Positions 22,051 through 22,210 of a DNA stretch of 22,210 bases are shown one piece after another (the stretch's first letter is position 1; each line of letters begins with the position of its first letter). The position numbers and the translations under genes are program-made. The notes below the pieces were generated by a model. It ran no database searches. It was not told the DNA's origin and saw only the letters and a list, made by a program, of their open reading frames with translations. The stretch lies in NCBI GenBank assembly GCA_031549885.1, contig JAVBPD010000121.1, positions 1 through 22,210 of the forward strand, in the 5' to 3' direction. This DNA comes from WQUF01 sp031549885 (GTDB lineage Bacteria > Bacillota > Clostridia > Clostridiales > Clostridiaceae).

Positions 22051-22210
22051 AGAGCTTATCCCTAAATAACATCACATTTACGAAAAGCAATAAAAGCAAA
22101 GGCAAACATAAGTAGTCCTAAATAAGAAGCATCTGTTTTCTCAAATCGTATAAGTAACTTACGAAAGCGATTAACCCAAGAATGACTTACTTCAACTACC
22201 CAACGTCTTG
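22051..22210 (-). mobile_element. End of an IS5-family insertion sequence
   Basis: The right edge of the window is the end of an IS. Coding for a DDE transposase stops at 22062-22064, and the reading frame of the ABC ATPase begins immediately after, with only a short GAGCTTATCCC-type end between. The other end and any target duplication lie outside the window, so the exact boundary is approximate (22048-22054). Confidence 0.75.
22062..22210 (-). CDS. C-terminal part of IS5-family DDE transposase
   Basis: Forty-eight codons end at TAG. The peptide begins RRWVVEVSHSWVNRFRKLLI and goes on RFEKTDASYLGLLMFAFAFI, closely matching the last segment of IS5-family (IS427/IS1031-like) transposases, in which the third catalytic residue Glu stands in the WVVE motif and the YLALL-type helix ends the protein. 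The N-terminal part lies outside the window, so intactness is unknown. Confidence 0.88.
   Translation of the reverse strand, partial: RRWVVEVSHSWVNRFRKLLIRFEKTDASYLGLLMFAFAFIAFRKCDVI

Overview
The window looks like chromosomal DNA of a low-GC Firmicute of the Clostridia type. The evidence is very high A+T, strong AGGAGG ribosome binding sites, an L27 with the cleavable Firmicute N-terminal leader next to its protease Prp, and the conserved order rplU-prp-rpmA-obg-yhbY-nadD-yqeK. Almost everything is read on the minus strand. I do not name a species.

Positions 1-11,110 hold an accessory region: a type III-B (Cmr) CRISPR-Cas locus. Read right to left it has mini-array 2 (two repeats, one spacer), then an operon of a truncated Cas10-like palm protein, Cmr1-like RAMP, Cas10/Cmr2 (no HD domain, GGDD cyclase motif present), Cmr3, Cmr4, Cmr5 and Cmr6. 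A small decayed gene follows, then a second copy of the leader split by a TnpB-only IS605-type element, then mini-array 1 (three repeats, two spacers) and cas6. No cas1, cas2 or intact ring-nuclease/CARF effector gene is visible. The two leaders are duplicates: a promoter-side block of 143 bp is about 97% identical, and a repeat-proximal block of about 115 bp is more diverged. Both arrays are transcribed on the minus strand, so crRNAs would carry the 5' handle AUUGAUAC. The left edge carries the end of a plus-strand gene, possibly trigger factor.

Positions 11,132-15,817 are a run of minus-strand genes of general or poorly known function: a small zinc-ribbon protein, an Isf-like flavoprotein, a DUF6933/pRiA4b ORF-3 protein, a VOC protein with an extra C-terminal region, a HAD phosphatase and an Eis-like GNAT acetyltransferase. 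Good hairpin terminators separate some of them.

Positions 15,805-20,623 are core housekeeping: an RluA-type pseudouridine synthase, YqeK, NadD, YhbY, Obg, L27, Prp and L21. They are read from a promoter and structured L21-type leader at about 20,530-20,623, with a terminator hairpin between rpmA and obg.

Positions 20,668-22,210 hold an adenosine/adenine deaminase and the 3' end of a nucleoside-type ABC transporter ATPase cut by an IS5-family element that runs off the right edge.

The most unusual part is the CRISPR locus: a complete Cmr effector with tiny arrays, no adaptation genes, a truncated extra Cas10-like gene, and a TnpB element sitting inside a CRISPR leader so that its guide RNA would be templated by CRISPR leader sequence.
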